In this document: in pieces, positions 9,910 to 23,773 of the stretch
How the letters are laid out: every line of letters starts with the position of its first letter
How positions within the stretch are numbered: position 1 is the first letter of the stretch
From: Stercorarius parasiticus
Taxonomy: Eukaryota; Chordata; Aves; Charadriiformes; Stercorariidae
Length of the DNA stretch: 64,000 bases
Direction: 5' to 3'
NCBI GenBank assembly: GCA_013396915.1
Contig: VWZL01000320.1
Span: 455,048 to 519,047, forward strand
Notes under the pieces: generated by a model
Databases searched by the model: none
Told to the model about the DNA's origin: nothing
The model's input: only the letters and a program-made list of their open reading frames with translations
Made by a program: the position numbers and the translations under genes

Positions 9910-11066
9910 TCCTTGGACTGCAGATGTTGCTCTTGGAAAAACTGCAGCAGAAGTGGGTGGTGTTTGCCTAGTGTCACAGTCTGCTTTGCTCCTGGTGCCA
10001 TCCACCCACAGCACTGCTCCCACACTGCAGCAAGGCTTCTTCGTTTAGCAGCTTTATCTGCATTCTTCCTTTATCTGATGGAAGGAGACATTTTTACATA
10101 ACAAAGCTATCAATTAGTTCTCGACAAGATTAACAGGGACTTGTTTAGACATAATTAGAGCTAATTCCATTACTCCTGAGGCTAAGGCTGTGCTAGAACA
10201 GAGGTTGACAAGCTTTACAGGTAAACATAGCTTCAAAAGTATTCTGTAAGCAAACCTGTTTTAGGAAGGTTTAATAGAAATATGCATGCAAAAGCTGTGT
10301 GTACAAAGTGTGTTTTACAAGGACACATTGTGTGAAGGAAAAGCAATTTTTCATAAGGTGTAATGGAATATAATACAGTGAGTAGTTGTTATTTCTCACA
10401 GACTTCTGTATTTCTAAGCTAAATCCCTGTCTTCATATATTTGCATATTCGGTGTTAGAAAGAAAGCAAGTTAGCTTTCCTGTAGAACTCCTAAAATAAA
10501 CACAGAAAAGACCTAAAAATATATACTGAGAACAATAACCCCAGTCTGAGTTTTGATCCAGTAAAAATATGTCTGTAAAATTCTATATCAAAAGAGTATG
10601 TCATTAGGAATCTGTTCCAAACTTCATTGACCTTAGGAGAAATAAGCATCACTAAGAGGTTTTATTGATCTGAGAAGAATGAGGTTTGGGTTTAGACAGC
10701 TGAAGTTTTCTAAATCTAATGTATTCCTTTACTATGATGTAAAAGAAAATTTTTGAATGTTTAAAAGTATCTCTATCTTAAATCCATTTTGAAGTACACA
10801 TTCTAGATCCATTTCTAAATCTAACCAGCCTGCAAAATCCATACTTTATTTATGTTCCTATTTCATCATCTCTGCTTACTTGCTCATAATCTCCGATAGA
10901 CCATCTACTTCAAAATGGCTGCAAAAATGCTCTATATCTGTAAGGCGTTACCGTAAAAATCAGCTCCTGAGACATAATTGCCCCTTGTGTAGTTACTTAA
11001 AAGCTATTCTCTATTAGACACTCAAAAGGTATAGAACATACTGAACATAATGTTAAAAAAGACACA
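9910..11066. other. Unique non-coding sequence
   Basis: No supported gene. The part near 10110-10200 (AATTAG-rich, low CpG) looks unique. Nothing else was recognised. Confidence 0.35.
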
Positions 11067-11235
11067 GTCATACTAGAAAAAGTTCAGAGAGGGACAGCTG
11101 ATGATCATTGATTTCTGTATGAGAACAGTCTCAACCAATAAAGCCTATTTGTCATGAAAAACAGAAAACTGAAGGTAAGATTATGACCGAGTTCTGCAAA
11201 ATCGTAAGTAGGATGGGAAATGCGAAGAGGGAGTG
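11067..11235 (+). mobile_element. Ancient CR1/L3-type LINE relic
   Basis: The series ATACTAGAAAAAGTTCAGAG, GGACAGCTGATGATCATTGA, TATGAGAACAGTCTCAA, GAAAACTGAAGG and TTATGACCGAGTTCTG follows the sense coding region of an old amniote CR1/L3-type LINE, in which L-E-K-V-Q-R-R-A-T-K-M-I is followed by Y-E-E-R-L-K and then by I-M-T-G. Frames are broken. The flanks are unique sequence. Confidence 0.55.
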
Positions 11236-12579
11236 AATGCTGACAAGTTATCATGATATCTGAGCTTTGGGGCATCAAATACTTTAGCAAGATGCATGCT
11301 CAAACAATCAAAGGGATGTACTATTACTATATCACTAAACAATGTAACTCATGAAACGTTACAGACAATCAACAACTGACCATTTCATTAAAGGAATGGA
11401 TGCCGGATGGTTTTCTCACATAAATACAGAACATCAAGCTTGAGGAGGCCATTTTAGCTGCAAATTAGGTCTTTGGCATGGGGTCTTCAAGAGTGTTCTT
11501 GCATAAAAGTACCACCTGCCTTGCCTGTTTTCCTGTCACTGCCCACTGTTGGAGACCAGATACTGATACAGATGGGCCTTTGTTCTGTTCCAGGACTGTT
11601 GTTCTTAGGTTCTGGGAAGATTTTTTTTTATTTTTTTTTTTTTAATTACACATGACATTCAATGTATTAAATCATAAGAGTCTTTCCTGTTCAGATAAGG
11701 TATGGAGGGTGGAACTTAAGCAGGAAAAAAGTCAAAAGTAGACTTGAAATTCTGCCTCCCTGGAGCCATATGGCAGTTTAACCCAACCTGTGAATTAAGT
11801 AAAACAAAGCTAGCCTGGATGTGGGCTGTTTGGTAGACCAGACATGTCCTTGGGAACCAGCCTGAACAGATGGCCACTATGCACTGATGCCAACAGAGGA
11901 AGCTGGCCATTTCGAAGTTTCCTTCTGCCCTTTGCAAGTTTACTAGTGTGGTGTTTAGAGTTGAAGGGAGTAGGCCTTCTGAAAACTCCCATTTTTGCAT
12001 TCCTGGAACAAATCGCATGCTCTGACCACTTAACTATAATAGCTTATGGGTTCAGTGCTTCAATATGAACCACCTCATCTGGTGCTTTAATCTCAATGCT
12101 AGAATAGTGCACTTGGCTTAGAAGGCAAGAACAAAAGAAAGTGTCACGAGAGTGTGGAGCTATGAAGTAACCACATGTAATATTTCTGAAGTAGAGCACA
12201 TTTGTAAAGCTTCAAACTGATCTCTTGCTAAAAAGAGAGCACATTCTTGTACAAACAGTATTCCCTTCTTTAGCTTGAGTACAACTGCCCCAGTCTTGAC
12301 CTTATCCAACTGTATGGAAAGTTTTCTATGTGATAAATATGACGATTTCAGGTGTTAAACATTTACTCTCTATTTTATCCAAGTCTTGGTTTTAACCACA
12401 TATATGAAACATGAAATCTTCAAAACTTTATAACGAAATTCTGAGACCAGGTCCTTTTATCATTAAATGGTTATAAGGAAGCATGCACGCAGACTGAAAA
12501 AGCGTGTGCCAGCTAAGTCCCTGGGCTACTTGAAAAGAAACAAATTTGCCCGAAGTTACTATTCACAACTACACGGAGA

Positions 12580-12720
12580 CGATAGGTGATCTCAGAAGGC
12601 ACTTTCAGCATCTAAATGCTGCATTAAAGATCCCAAGCCATCATTTAGGTGCCATTATCATTCATCAAATTCCCACCTAACCTTGTAGGTACCTTAAGTG
12701 CCTAATTTTACAGATTAAGG
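12580..12720. repeat. Possible ancient amniote repeat relic
   Basis: The phrases GATCTCAGAAGGCACTTTCA, CATCATTTAGGTGCCATTA, CCCACCTAACCTTGTAGG and AAGTGCCTAATTTTACAG recall the GGTGCCTAA-type dispersed amniote repeat suspected elsewhere in the window. Family and orientation are uncertain. Confidence 0.3.
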
Positions 12721-13757
12721 GGTTAGTCACAGAACTTTAGCATCGTGCTGCTTTTCTGTTCTTAATGGAGAGATAGTAGCTCCTACAGGCTGACTCCAAG
12801 TGTCTGCATTAGGCTTCTCCTCTGAAAGGCCCTGCAGGGCAGATCCTTTTTCTCAGCAGGGAATAAAAAGGGAATGGTGGACATTAGACTCCCTCAATTT
12901 ATCCTTTGTGATTATTCCACATAATTTCCCATGTGACATCTAAACTGAGAAACTCCAGAGCAGAAGAAGGTTCCTCATCTGAGTGTAAATCTTTAGCCTG
13001 TCCTAACTCCACATGAAAGTGGGATTTAAGCACACCCGAAATGTCTCCCAAATCTTGTTTACTGGGGAAAGATAACTGGGGCACAGTCTGGCTGTCACGT
13101 ATGGTGAACTTTTAAGAGGTCTTTGTTTTGAAACACTGCAGGGTCTTCCATGGTGCAGAGCTAAAGGTCAGTTTAGGAGCAGCCCAGGACATTTGAATTT
13201 CTGTGGCAGGAAATGTCTATTTTGAGGATGTCCAGGAGCAAGGTGCTAAACTCATGCCCTCATCCTCCTGGATGACTTAATCTTCTTGTCTTGCCTATCC
13301 CAACCGCATGACCTGACTCAATAGACCTGCTTACAGCAAGTCTAACTCCAAAACAGAGCAATAAATACAATGTTGGTGCCTTCCCACACACTCAATATAT
13401 TCTAGGTTCTAGATTTCCTTCTTCTGCCTGAGATTACAACTCATTTTCTATTAAATACTTGACTGTTCATTTGAGGTTTCTGTACAATTCTGTTTGTGTC
13501 TTTGATAGAATTGGCTATAAGGTTAATAAAGTCATGGAAAGATGTGTGCTTGAGGCTTTTCTTAAAGAAAATTTGTTATCTAAATCAAAAAGATTTCTTT
13601 TCAAAGTTTCCTACAAGCTGGAAACATGGAGAAGGTTTTTTTAAAATTATTTTTAACAAAACACAGGGTGTTTTTAATGATTTTTTTTCTACAAAAGGGA
13701 AAGTTTCCTGAAATTTTGAAACTGCTCTTTGAATTTAGAAAGGGCAAAACTAGCAGC

Positions 13758-13835
13758 CACCTCTCCCCTTCCTCAGCCCCAGAGCTATTCCCATCCCCCT
13801 CAAACCCCTCCCAAACCCTTTCCCCTTCCTCACAG
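13758..13835. repeat. Pyrimidine-rich low-complexity tract
   Basis: A C/T-dominated block (CCACCTCTCCCCTTCCTCAG near its start, CCCCTTCCTCACAGG at its end). It gives rise to a proline- and serine-rich open frame that I regard as a composition artefact. Confidence 0.6.
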
Positions 13836-16109
13836 GAATGCTCCAGTCCCAAACCTGTTACTTACAGAGTGGGTCTTCCTTCCCACTGCCCCTTCCAGGG
13901 TCCTTGCCGTGAGGCAGATGTAAGCTGTCTCTTTCTGCAGGACTTGTGTGGCCCAGCCAGCAAGGTGGGGTGGTCCTGCTTTGATCCACCGGCTGAGGTG
14001 CTCAGCAGTGAGCTGGCTGGTGCTCAGTGGGGAGCAGGGAGGCTGAAGAAGGAATTTTAATAATGAAATTTAGTGGACCAAACAAACTCTTTGATGAGCC
14101 TGAGCTGTTAATAAACTGTGTGATGTGCAGCAGTGAACTGGATGACTTCTCTGGGTCCTTCTCTCTCCTGCTTTCAAAGATACTCTTGCAGAGACAACTC
14201 AGCTTCTGCGTTACCAAGTGAAAATCTGAGGAAAAAAGAAGTGAACAGCACTCAGGATGGGCTCCAGAGAAGTCAGGGACAACAAAAATCTTGCTTGCTT
14301 TCAACATGAAAAAAATTTACTTATCTAATTAACAAACAGAACAAGTAAAACCAATCCAAGAAATCACTTGGCAAAACATTGAACAGGGCATTTCATTCTC
14401 TACCTTGGCAGAAGACAATAGTGGAGATGACTTGCATATGAGAGCCGTTCATTATATCTAGAAATGGTTATAAAAATGTTATCAGCACGTTTTCATCTGA
14501 AAAGGCTGTTTCAGCAACAGCAATACATTTAAATACAACATGTTACACTGTTTCCAACAGGAGGTGTTTTGATCTAGAGAAATGAACCTTTCATTTATCA
14601 CTACATTAAAAAATGTCCTTAGTAAGCTATGATATTTCATGTTGCGTGTTAGTTTTGGCATGGCATTTCACACAATTTTGTAACTAACACATATGTAACC
14701 ACGTAAGAAGTAATAATAAAAATTTAAAAAATCTGGCAAGAGTATTCAGGGCCTTTCAGAGTTCCATTCAGGTCCAGCAATGCCCTTTAATGCAGTTAGT
14801 GCATAGTTGCTTTCGTAACTATACCTATATACAGGTAGATATATAGCTATCTTTATAATGGTAAACAAGTCTTCTACCACTGATTGTCCACCTCTTCCAG
14901 GTCTTTCTTGAAACTTAAAAACTTAAACTGAATTTACCTTCTATCAGGTTTAGGTCCTAAAAAAAAAAATAAATCTTGAAGAGGTTTATTCCATGAGGCA
15001 TCAACTCCTGTTTTTATAGTGATTTAAACTATATATTTTATAATTTTGCATATACAAAACTTCCTGCTTCCATTTGCTTAGTCACCTAATGTTTGAATAG
15101 CTTGCTTTGCCTTTTATCCCACCATTTTCCTATGATTTACTTAAATTTAATTCATACACTCACTAACATGCCCTAGAGTAAAATCCCTTCACAGATTTCT
15201 TTTCATATGGAGGAATTTGATGTCCTATATGTGTATAAATTGAAGATATTAAAGAATCGTCTTTCCTAAAGGCTTAGATTAAGAAATATAGAATAACTTC
15301 TTTTTTCCCTTTCAAGGTAAAAAATAAACTTATCTCTTACTAGCAGTGAGCCAAAAACTTGTCCTGTTCTCCTTGTGCTCACACATAATGAATTTTTAAG
15401 GTTTTCAATAATAATCTTAATGAACAAGTCAGGGAATTAGTTGGCTATGTAAGTGACTGCGATCAGGTCACTTAAAGGGTAAGACAATCTTAAAATTAGT
15501 GAGGCACTGGGGAAGGCTATTTAGAATATTTCAAAATGTATATGTTGAGATACTCAGGAAACCTTTTTAACTCCATCTTTTGCTAAAAAGAGAAGGTCTC
15601 CCACTGGCTGAAAAATGACAAGCCATCCATATATAATTTAATTTGTTTTGTATAATTTTACACATTATTTTATTTGGAATAAAAGACACAATTTTGCAGG
15701 GCTTCTCAGCAAGTCTCTACTTTATTTGAATTTCTGCATTTTGGTAGGGAACAGCAGCATAAATATATGCAGAGTTTCTTTTAGCCTTTAAATAATGGAG
15801 ACTGACAGTGGATTGGAAAAATATATATCTATGAACAGTGCTTGTGCAATTCCTTTAGTCAAGCAGGTCAGTGGCATAGCTGAGCGGCAGCTGGTAACAC
15901 CTGGTTGTGATGACAATAACCTGCAGTGTGTATGCATTTTCTTCCCTCTCCTGGTTGCTGAGTCCATGGATGACAACCTACCGCTGCTATCGGTGACTGG
16001 AACTAAACTGTGGGTCAGCCAGTGGAGACCTCATTCAAAAGCCACTTTTCAGACTCTGAAAGCTTTTTTTTTTTTCATGATAAAAACAATATGAGAATTC
16101 TCAGGCCAC

Positions 16110-16534
16110 CTGACAGTAGGTCTTATGAGGAGCAGCTGAGGGAGCTGGGATTGTTTAGCCTAGAGAAAAGGAGGCTGAGGGGAGACATTATTGCTCTCTA
16201 CAACTACCTGAAAGGAGGTTGTAGCCAGGTGGGTGTCGGTCTCTTCTCCCAAGTAACTGATGATAGGACAAGAGGAAATGACCTCAAGTAGAGCCAGGGG
16301 AGATTTAGACTGGATATTCAGAAAAAAAAAAAATTATACTGAAAGCTTTATTAAACACTAGAACAGGCTGCCCAGGGAAGTAGTTGAGGCACCATCCCTG
16401 GAGGTATTTAAACGATGGGTAGACATGGTGCTTAGATATATATGGTTTAGTGATGGGTTTCGTCAAGAGTTAGGTTCATGGTTGGACTTGATGATCTGAA
16501 AGGTCCCTTCCAACCTAAGCAATTCTGTGATTCT
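16110..16534 (+). mobile_element. CR1 LINE, 5'-truncated
   Basis: A sense CR1 3' end. Coding similarity starts near 16118 ([15 protein letters not shown]) and continues through Y-N-Y-L-K-G-G-C and D-D-R-T-R-G-N to a premature TAG at 16289-16291. Downstream coding sequence carries an expanded A-run near 16321-16333. The 3' end keeps GGTTGGACTTGATGATCTGA and CCCTTCCAACCTAAGC, and the tail ATTCTGTGATTCT ends at 16534. Its coding motif resembles that of the gapped CR1 at 2.3-3.4 kb, so they may be related subfamilies. Confidence 0.93.
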
Positions 16535-16628
16535 ACCTTTAATTTAATATTTTTTCTGGTTTTAATTTTTATATAGTCTACATTAGTAACAATCAGGACA
16601 GAGAGTTAAGTGTGACAAAGTATGTATA

Positions 16629-16937
16629 TGAAAGATGGGGACAAATTTTTTAGCAGGGCCTGTTGCGACAGGACAAGGAGAAATGGTTTTAAACTAAAAG
16701 AGGGTGGGTTTAGACTGGATATAAGGAAGAAATTTTTTACGATGAGGGTGGTGAAACACTTGAACTGGTTGCCCAGAGAAGTGGTAGATGCCCCATCCCT
16801 GGAAATATTCAAGGTCAGGTAAGATGGGGTTCTGAGCAGCCTGATCTAGTGCAAGATATCCCCACCCATGGCAGGGGGATTGGACTAGGTGACCCTTAAA
16901 GGTCCTTTCCAAGCCAAGATATTCTATGATTCTATGA
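16629..16937 (+). mobile_element. CR1 LINE of a second subfamily, 5'-truncated
   Basis: A sense CR1 3' end beginning near GAAAGATGGGGAC. Diagnostic blocks are TTTTTTAGCAGGGCCTGTTG, AAACTAAAAGAGGGTGGG, GACTGGATATAAGGAAG, GTTGCCCAGAGAAGTGGTAG and GGGGGATTGGACTAGGTGAC. The tail is ATTCTATGATTCTATGA (16921-16937). The frame is open through [11 protein letters not shown] and ends in a stop near 16820. Its 3' end differs from the upstream copy, so these are two independent insertions and not a duplication. Confidence 0.93.
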
Positions 16938-19900
16938 GAAAATCTTTGTGTATTACATAGAGTTTTAGTCTCATTAGTGGTATCTTTTTATGTTCAATGG
17001 TCTACAGCAGAAATTCTGAGCCTTGTACACATGTGAGTGTGCAGAAAGATTAAATGACAAAAAGCACAACTGAGATGACAGTGTGGGTTTGTCTGAAAAA
17101 CAGAAGAAAAATAAAGCAAAGATGGTATGGAACTGGTATGGAACAAAAAAAGGATTATGGCCATGAACACCTCGGAAATGCTTTTATCTGAACAAGAAAT
17201 ACATTGTAAACACAGCTTATTTTTCACAATTGTTTCCCTCTTACCGCGGCTTGAAGAGGATCTGTGTAGAATGATGACTGTTCAAATTCCAATTCATTAA
17301 TGAGGATGAAAAGACAAAGGCTAAAATCGTCCCAAAGAAATTAAAGTTTATCAAGGTAAAAATGCTTCTCAAGTTCATGTTTTCATTTGTTCTGAGAAAA
17401 AAACAAAACAACCCCAAAAAAACCCCTCTTACAGCAAAATTTTGACACTTAAGATATTTTATGGTTTTCACTTCATATGTCAAGTGGGGTGTCCCTACAG
17501 CTAACACAAATTAATTATTGAAACTGATCTCTTAAGTTATGGCTAGTAACATCGAAGACTAACATGTTTAGTATACTTTAGGTCTCTTGCAATGGAAAAT
17601 GAGTAATTTATATACTTTTTTTTTTAAATAAATCATGTCACCACTTGGTTTTTCGGAGAAAACTGTGTATTACTTGGCGTAAGTGGTAGGATATTGTGCA
17701 ATACACAACAGAGTTCATACTTTTAGTGCATTGCAATGTTTCAGCATAGCTTCACCGAGGTCAGTGCTGCTGCAACGAATTACATCAGCCAAGGATCTAC
17801 TATTGAACTGAGCCACAAATTTTGTGTGTAACATACAGCGACAAAAAATAAAATACCCTATTCATAACAAAAAAGTAAGAACAAAGGCTTGAGTCAAAAA
17901 CAATTCTGTAGCCAATATATTTACAGTTATTGTTGATTTCAATGGCTCATGATTCACTCTTCACTAAGCCGTATGAGATATTCGTTTTGGGGTATTTTGC
18001 TTCTTATACCAGATACAGAAAGTAACATAGCTTAAGGGTCATGGAAGGGGCAAAGAGACATAATGAAACACAGAAATAGAGAAATCAGCAGAGCTACCTG
18101 GGAGACCAAAAATACAACAAAAAACCTCCCAGAAGTCTATTGTTCATGTCGGCAGAAAGGTTTGACATGAAAAAAAAAAGAAAACTTACAAATATTTTCC
18201 ATCTATTTTTTAAATAAAAATGTATGCTTGCATTAATCAAAACTAAGAATCTAAAGCACCTAAGTAAAATCCTTCTTGCTGGTTCCAGAAATGTGAGTAG
18301 TACACAACTGTTCAAAGCCATAGAAAATCTCTTCCTCACTCTGGTTCCAGCAGATGCCATTTTTTTCAATTTTCAGAGGAAGGTGCAAGAATTCCTCTAA
18401 AGGACACATGCAAAATAATCTTCTAGAAGGGAAACTCTGCTTAGAAAAAAATATATGTCATTTTTGAATGGTGCCCTCACTGAAAAATGGTAGAATTGAA
18501 CCTTAAGTCTACTTTCACATATCATCTTTCAAAACATATATCAGACCACAAACGAAAAATGTTAGTGCCATTGTGAGGTATCAGCTAAGAAAAATATGCG
18601 TGGTTTTTATACTACAATTTCCTTCACAAATTGGTGAGTTTACAACCGCCAGAAGATTATCTGTTCTTTGGAGAACATATGTAATATGACAGTTGTAAAT
18701 TCTATCACATTTTTCTTCTTGAGTGTTCATGGACAGGATGCTGCACTTTAAAGAAATACTGTGAGACTAAAAATTTGAGGTCAATGGAGTGGATTTTCTA
18801 TATTTAATTAAGTGGCTGATCCAGAGAGAATAATCATCTGCTGTTTCCACTAACCTGAGGATGTGACTACTCAAGACTTTTAGAGTCACTCCCTAAAAGT
18901 TGAGATTAACAGCTGAAGAATCCATCCTGTGACTCATGGGACCTTAGGTTCAGCCCACCACAAGTCTTCACCTCCCTTGTTTTGCAGGGGAATAGTGAAA
19001 TTTGTCTGGTTCTGGGTATTTTCCTTGGAGGTTTCTATCTTGCCTTAATTACTTTGCAGACTTCTAACCGCCCATGTTCTCCTTCGGACTGCACAGGAAT
19101 AACAATGACATTCTGGGGCTATGGTTCTCCCTGCTTAAAAAAAATCTGGAGGGCTCTTATTCCTCTGCTGCAGTGGTATCTATGGTGAAAAAGTGCTATG
19201 TAGAGGTCTTGATACAAGGCAAATTTCTGCAGCAGCCTTGAGGGGGGCTTATAGTGCAGTGATTGCAAGGCAGAAATTCCCACCTTCATCTCTCTCCAGC
19301 TGCGCGGCACACATGCTCCTTCCCACAACCGTGCCTTTCAGTTAGTTCTTCTAGATTTGGCTTAGGCGTTAATGTATCCACAGCTTACCTCCTTTTTGCA
19401 ATGGTGTGTTCTCCGTACATCCTTCTTCCTCACCCTCAGTGCTATTTGACACTTCACCCATTGCAGCCCCTGGTGTGAGGTAGATCATTAAGAAATGAAA
19501 TTAAGAAAACAACATATCCTAGACTGAAAAACTACAGAGTGCTAAAGATTGAATCTCTGCAATTGTTCTGTTTTTCTGGTGTTTCCTGTGGATTAGGGTG
19601 AAAATCTGGATTTCTTGATTGCCTCTAGATGAGAGTAAAATATAAAATTCTGTTGCCCATGCAACGTTCCTTGGTTACCTTTGTGTGTGTGTGTTTTTGC
19701 ACTGAAAAATGATTACTCTGCTAATTCTTTTTCTGTGTAGGGTTTGCAAAACCTCTCATTGTTCTATCTCAGAAATAAGCCTGATGTGCATGAGCTTCTT
19801 CTCTTGATACACAGGACTAGATTCTTATTGCCACATATGAAAGGAGTGAAACTAATGGGCATTGTTCATTACAAAAATACTAGTTTCATGCATGGTTTGT

Positions 19901-22900
19901 GTTTTGCCTCGTCAGTGGTGTGGTATCACAAACCCAGGCTTAGATTTTTTTCAGTGTACTCCAGGCTAACTGTTTTGGAAAAAGAAGAATGCATGTCTCT
20001 ATAAGAATCCAAAGTTATTCCATAAAGCCATGAGCACACAACCCATTTCTGCCGCAACCACCACAAAACCTGGGAGTAAGTCGCTACAGAGCACTCCAAA
20101 AACCACCTAGATCCTTGCCAAGTCTGTTTTCCTTTATAGTTTAATTCTAGATTCAATAAACACAAAGAAAAGGCCATCAAACAAACTGGGGCTATGTAAT
20201 TTTCAATTAGAACCTGCAACTGGTGTTTCATAAAAATATGGATACAGTCTCTGGGCTGAACTGAAAGAACCACAAGTTTTGACAACTTGCACCTGCAATA
20301 TATATTTGCTGGATTTTTAGAAAAGTAAAATACTACATTACATGTACACAAAGTGCGTATTCCTTAGCTATGGCCCTCTTTTGAAACTTAGCTCCTGAAC
20401 AATGTTGCCAAAAGAAACAGCTTTTGTGCTTTCCGACAGCCAACATCTTATAAAACCAGGCAGATGAATGTTGTTATGTGTAAGGGATGAATAAAAATAT
20501 CAAAAAGATCTGAAGTTCCAAACAGGCTTTGCACGCCAAAAAAACTGTATTAAAATTCACCCCATAGAAAATAAAAGCAAATAACACTGGGACCAACCTG
20601 AGCATTTAGTCCTGCTCCAGAAGCTAACGGCTTGTGAAAGTTCCTGAGGCAGAAGGATCCCTCATTTTGCAGTCAAATTTCCCAAGATTTTTTGAAGCGT
20701 GTTGCTACACTGGGTGTTTTTGTTGACGATAAAAGTATGAGCCTATGGTTTATGCAAGTTTTATGTTGAATGAATATCTACTGTTATTTGAGACTGAGAG
20801 CATTCAGTGAATTCCGGCTTTTGAATTTGGGGGGAAGATTTTACCATTGATAGCTGAAGACTGGGATTTCATTCACAGATTAAATCTAGAAGAAAGATTT
20901 TGATAACTCAGACTGACTGCCTTCATAATTTAAATTATAGAAATGTATGCAAAGAAAAATTATACTTGCGTTAGCACCTAGTAATTCAACTGCATGAATA
21001 TAATTCCCCAGTGATGTCTGGAGTTATATCAGTATATAATTTAAATAAAAAATATATATTCCCTAATTTATGTAAATGAAGGAGTTGAACCCAACATTAA
21101 TCAGCAACAGCACACTTTGCTTTGAAACTTTCTCACGCCAGAAAAATGTGAAGGTGAAAATTTCGTCTCTGTTCTTCAAAGCAGTTGCCAGTTCAATCTG
21201 CTTTCACTTATATGTATGTAAAACATAAATATTGATACCATAACTAAAGACTTCAGAAATAGTTAGACCTATTTATCAGGTGTTATACAAATGCACAGGA
21301 AAATTAATTCTTTTCCTAGGCTACGCCTGATTTTAATCAGAAACTAGCAACTGACCATCAAAAATGATAAGAATAATGGAAGTATACATAAAAAGGTCAC
21401 CTGTGGGTTAGTTATGGGTGAGAGTCTTCTCACCTGATTTTACATATCTGAAGATTAAAGTTCTGACAATGAACTAGTCACCATAGGTTGCCTTTGTGGG
21501 AGGTTCTCCAAGGAAATAATCTGACCTCTCTAGAACAGGATCACGTATTCTTTGGCGGTGCCTGTTTCCCTTCTTGGACTAATTAGTGGTCTCAGGTGAC
21601 TGGATCATAATCAATGCCTTACTTTTGGCTCACACTTGTATGGCTGAGCTTTCTGCATGACCAAGGAGTATCCCAAAGAGAGGAACCAAAGAAAAGAGAT
21701 CACAAACTGAATAATAGGAAGTAAAGAAACAAAACTGCATTTCACCAGTGTTTTTTTAAAATGCCTTATTTAATGAGAATTTTCCTCCTTTATTTTATTT
21801 GTTGGTCTCCTCTAGAAAAGGGTTGCCCTAATACAGAGAGATTCTGGCACTAGTCCTCACTGTTACAATATATATCCTGGAAGAATGTAAGAAGCTGGAT
21901 CAGTCTCTGTCCCTCAGTCACATAAGTTACATCTTGGATATATATTTGGGCTCTTTATGACCTTGCAGATGCTTCTATTGAGAACAATCACTTCATTTGT
22001 TTCCTGCATTCTCTTTTATTTGTGTTTTATTATTTTCTATTGAAGCCCAGATTTTTAATCATGCTTTTTTGTCTTTCTCAACAAATAGCTTCACAAACAG
22101 GACAGTGTAATTCTTTGATCCCTTTTGACATCCAAATATAGGATAGGTGTAAATACTCCCAGGTAAACTCAGAAGTTATCAGGTCATTTTAGTACTGCTT
22201 AGAGATAACCTGGAGTTCCCTAACATGCATCTGGATCTGCTCTGTTTCTTGGTTTTGCCGACAACACATTAATGTCTGGTAAATGGTCCACAGGGTCTCG
22301 TGTATTCAGAGACCTTAACATGCCAAAAGAATTTGCTGTTGTACCTTTGCCTTCCAAAAATCAAGATGATGAAACATACTGCTGCAACGGGGTTTGCTCT
22401 AATGCTACTTTTAAAATCAGTCATCTTGATAATGATCATGGTTATTAGCCATTGGAACAATTTCTCCAGGGATTTCTCTTCCTTAAAGTAACTTAGCTCA
22501 GGACTGGCATTTTTTCTTATGTATCTATTCTAGCTCGGCCCGAGATTGAAGGTTGAGCTCAGAGATCATCCACTGAAATTCCTGAGCCAGGTCAGAGATA
22601 AGTGATCAAATTGTAGTTTTGGCCTTAAAGTCTTTCTCTATGTAAACTAAGTCCTCTCATCTGACTGACACTAATGTGTGGCTGTTAAGTAGCCTAGACT
22701 GCAATGATTAATAAATAATAGTAAATTATGGAAATATATCTACTGGTATCAGTGAGAGAAGATATTAGTTAACTGTAATTTTTTTCTTTTTTTTCTGCTG
22801 TCAATCTAATCAATATTTAACTATGAACAAATTAAACTGTTAATTTTTTTTCTATGCTGAACAAAACTGTTGAAAAGTACCTGATTTGTAAAAATTGCAG

Positions 22901-23715
22901 TCTTCCTTTTCAATCTAAAGCTCTGTTTTCCTTTTCTATTACTTTTACTTATGTTTCTTTGTGAACTGAAAGCTCCTGGAGCTATGCATTGACTTAGTAG
23001 ATACAGCAGCTTTCCACATATAAATGCTCTCGGTCTGCAAGTCTGTTTTTGAAAGCATTCACTCACTGCAGCTTCTTTTCTATGGCCTCAGGTTCTGTTT
23101 TCATTGCAATCAATGACAAAAGCCATCATTTACTAAAAGGAGAAACTTTGAAAGAGAAAATGTTAGAGCTAGCCAACCAAACTGATCTATACACCAGATT
23201 TCACTTCCTATCTGCAGTTTGCTGGGACAGAAGATATCTGCCCAAACCACAACATCAAATGCTGACTCTTGAATGCACTGGGATCCTTCACATTTGGGTT
23301 CAAGTTACAGCCTTCTCAGCTGATAGAGCCACTGAATATATAAGCATTTTATATAGTTGCACATGGTTTCAATGATGCTAAACTTATTACTTTGTTTTTT
23401 CTTTTTTTGTTTTTTTGGAATTTTTTAAGCCATAGCCCTGAAGACTGAATGGCAGCCAGGCACAGCCACATCTAGAAATGTTGCTGATGTAAACTGAATA
23501 AAATCTAGTATAAAACCGAATAAATGATTTATACTGAAAGGAGAAATAAACAAAATTAATTAAAAATCTGTTTTCTTAGTTTGAATAAAATATCTTTCTG
23601 TCAGACTCTGAAGGTAATTTTGTTCAACAAGGAACACCAACATGTGGTCACTCTGTTTCCAGGTTATAACGCTGAGATGAATAGCACCTTTCATAACAGA
23701 GTCCTCAATAACCTC
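16938..23715. other. Long unique non-coding stretch
   Basis: About 6.8 kb of AT-rich sequence with no supported exon, RNA gene or transposon. A short (TG)n run occurs near 19682-19694. Scattered open frames of 60-140 codons (the longest, 141 codons, on the minus strand at 19926-20351) resemble no protein I know. Confidence 0.45.
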
Positions 23716-23773
23716 TGGACTTGATCCTGAAAACACTTTGTATGTAATTATGTTGGCTTCAGCTGTACTACTT
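23716..23773 (+). repeat. Ancient amniote repeat relic
   Basis: GGACTTGATCCTGAAAACAC, then TTGGCTTCAGCTGTACTACT, follows the order of a dispersed amniote repeat with GGGCCTGATCCTGCAAACAC and TTGACTTCAGTGGGACTACT. I cannot name the family. The match is among the clearer ones of this type in the window. Confidence 0.4.

Larger units (their letters stand above)
11236..16109. other. Unique non-coding sequence with T-rich and CT-rich tracts
   Basis: No supported exon. T-rich tract at 11618-11645. A homopyrimidine-rich block at 13758-13835 is listed separately. A strong acceptor-like site (CTGTCTCTTTCTGCAG ending at 13940) is followed within 24 bases by GCAAG|GTGGGG, but no exon can be supported. 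A possible ancient repeat at 12580-12720 is listed separately. Confidence 0.4.

Noticed and set aside
13941..13964. Possible 24-bp micro-exon between CTTTCTGCAG and GCAAG|GTGGGG
   Set aside because: The acceptor is good, but a single short match with a mediocre donor is expected by chance and nothing links it to another exon.
13626..14060. 144-codon frame rich in proline and serine
   Set aside because: It runs through a pyrimidine-rich tract (13758-13835) and begins in T-rich sequence. No protein family is recognised.
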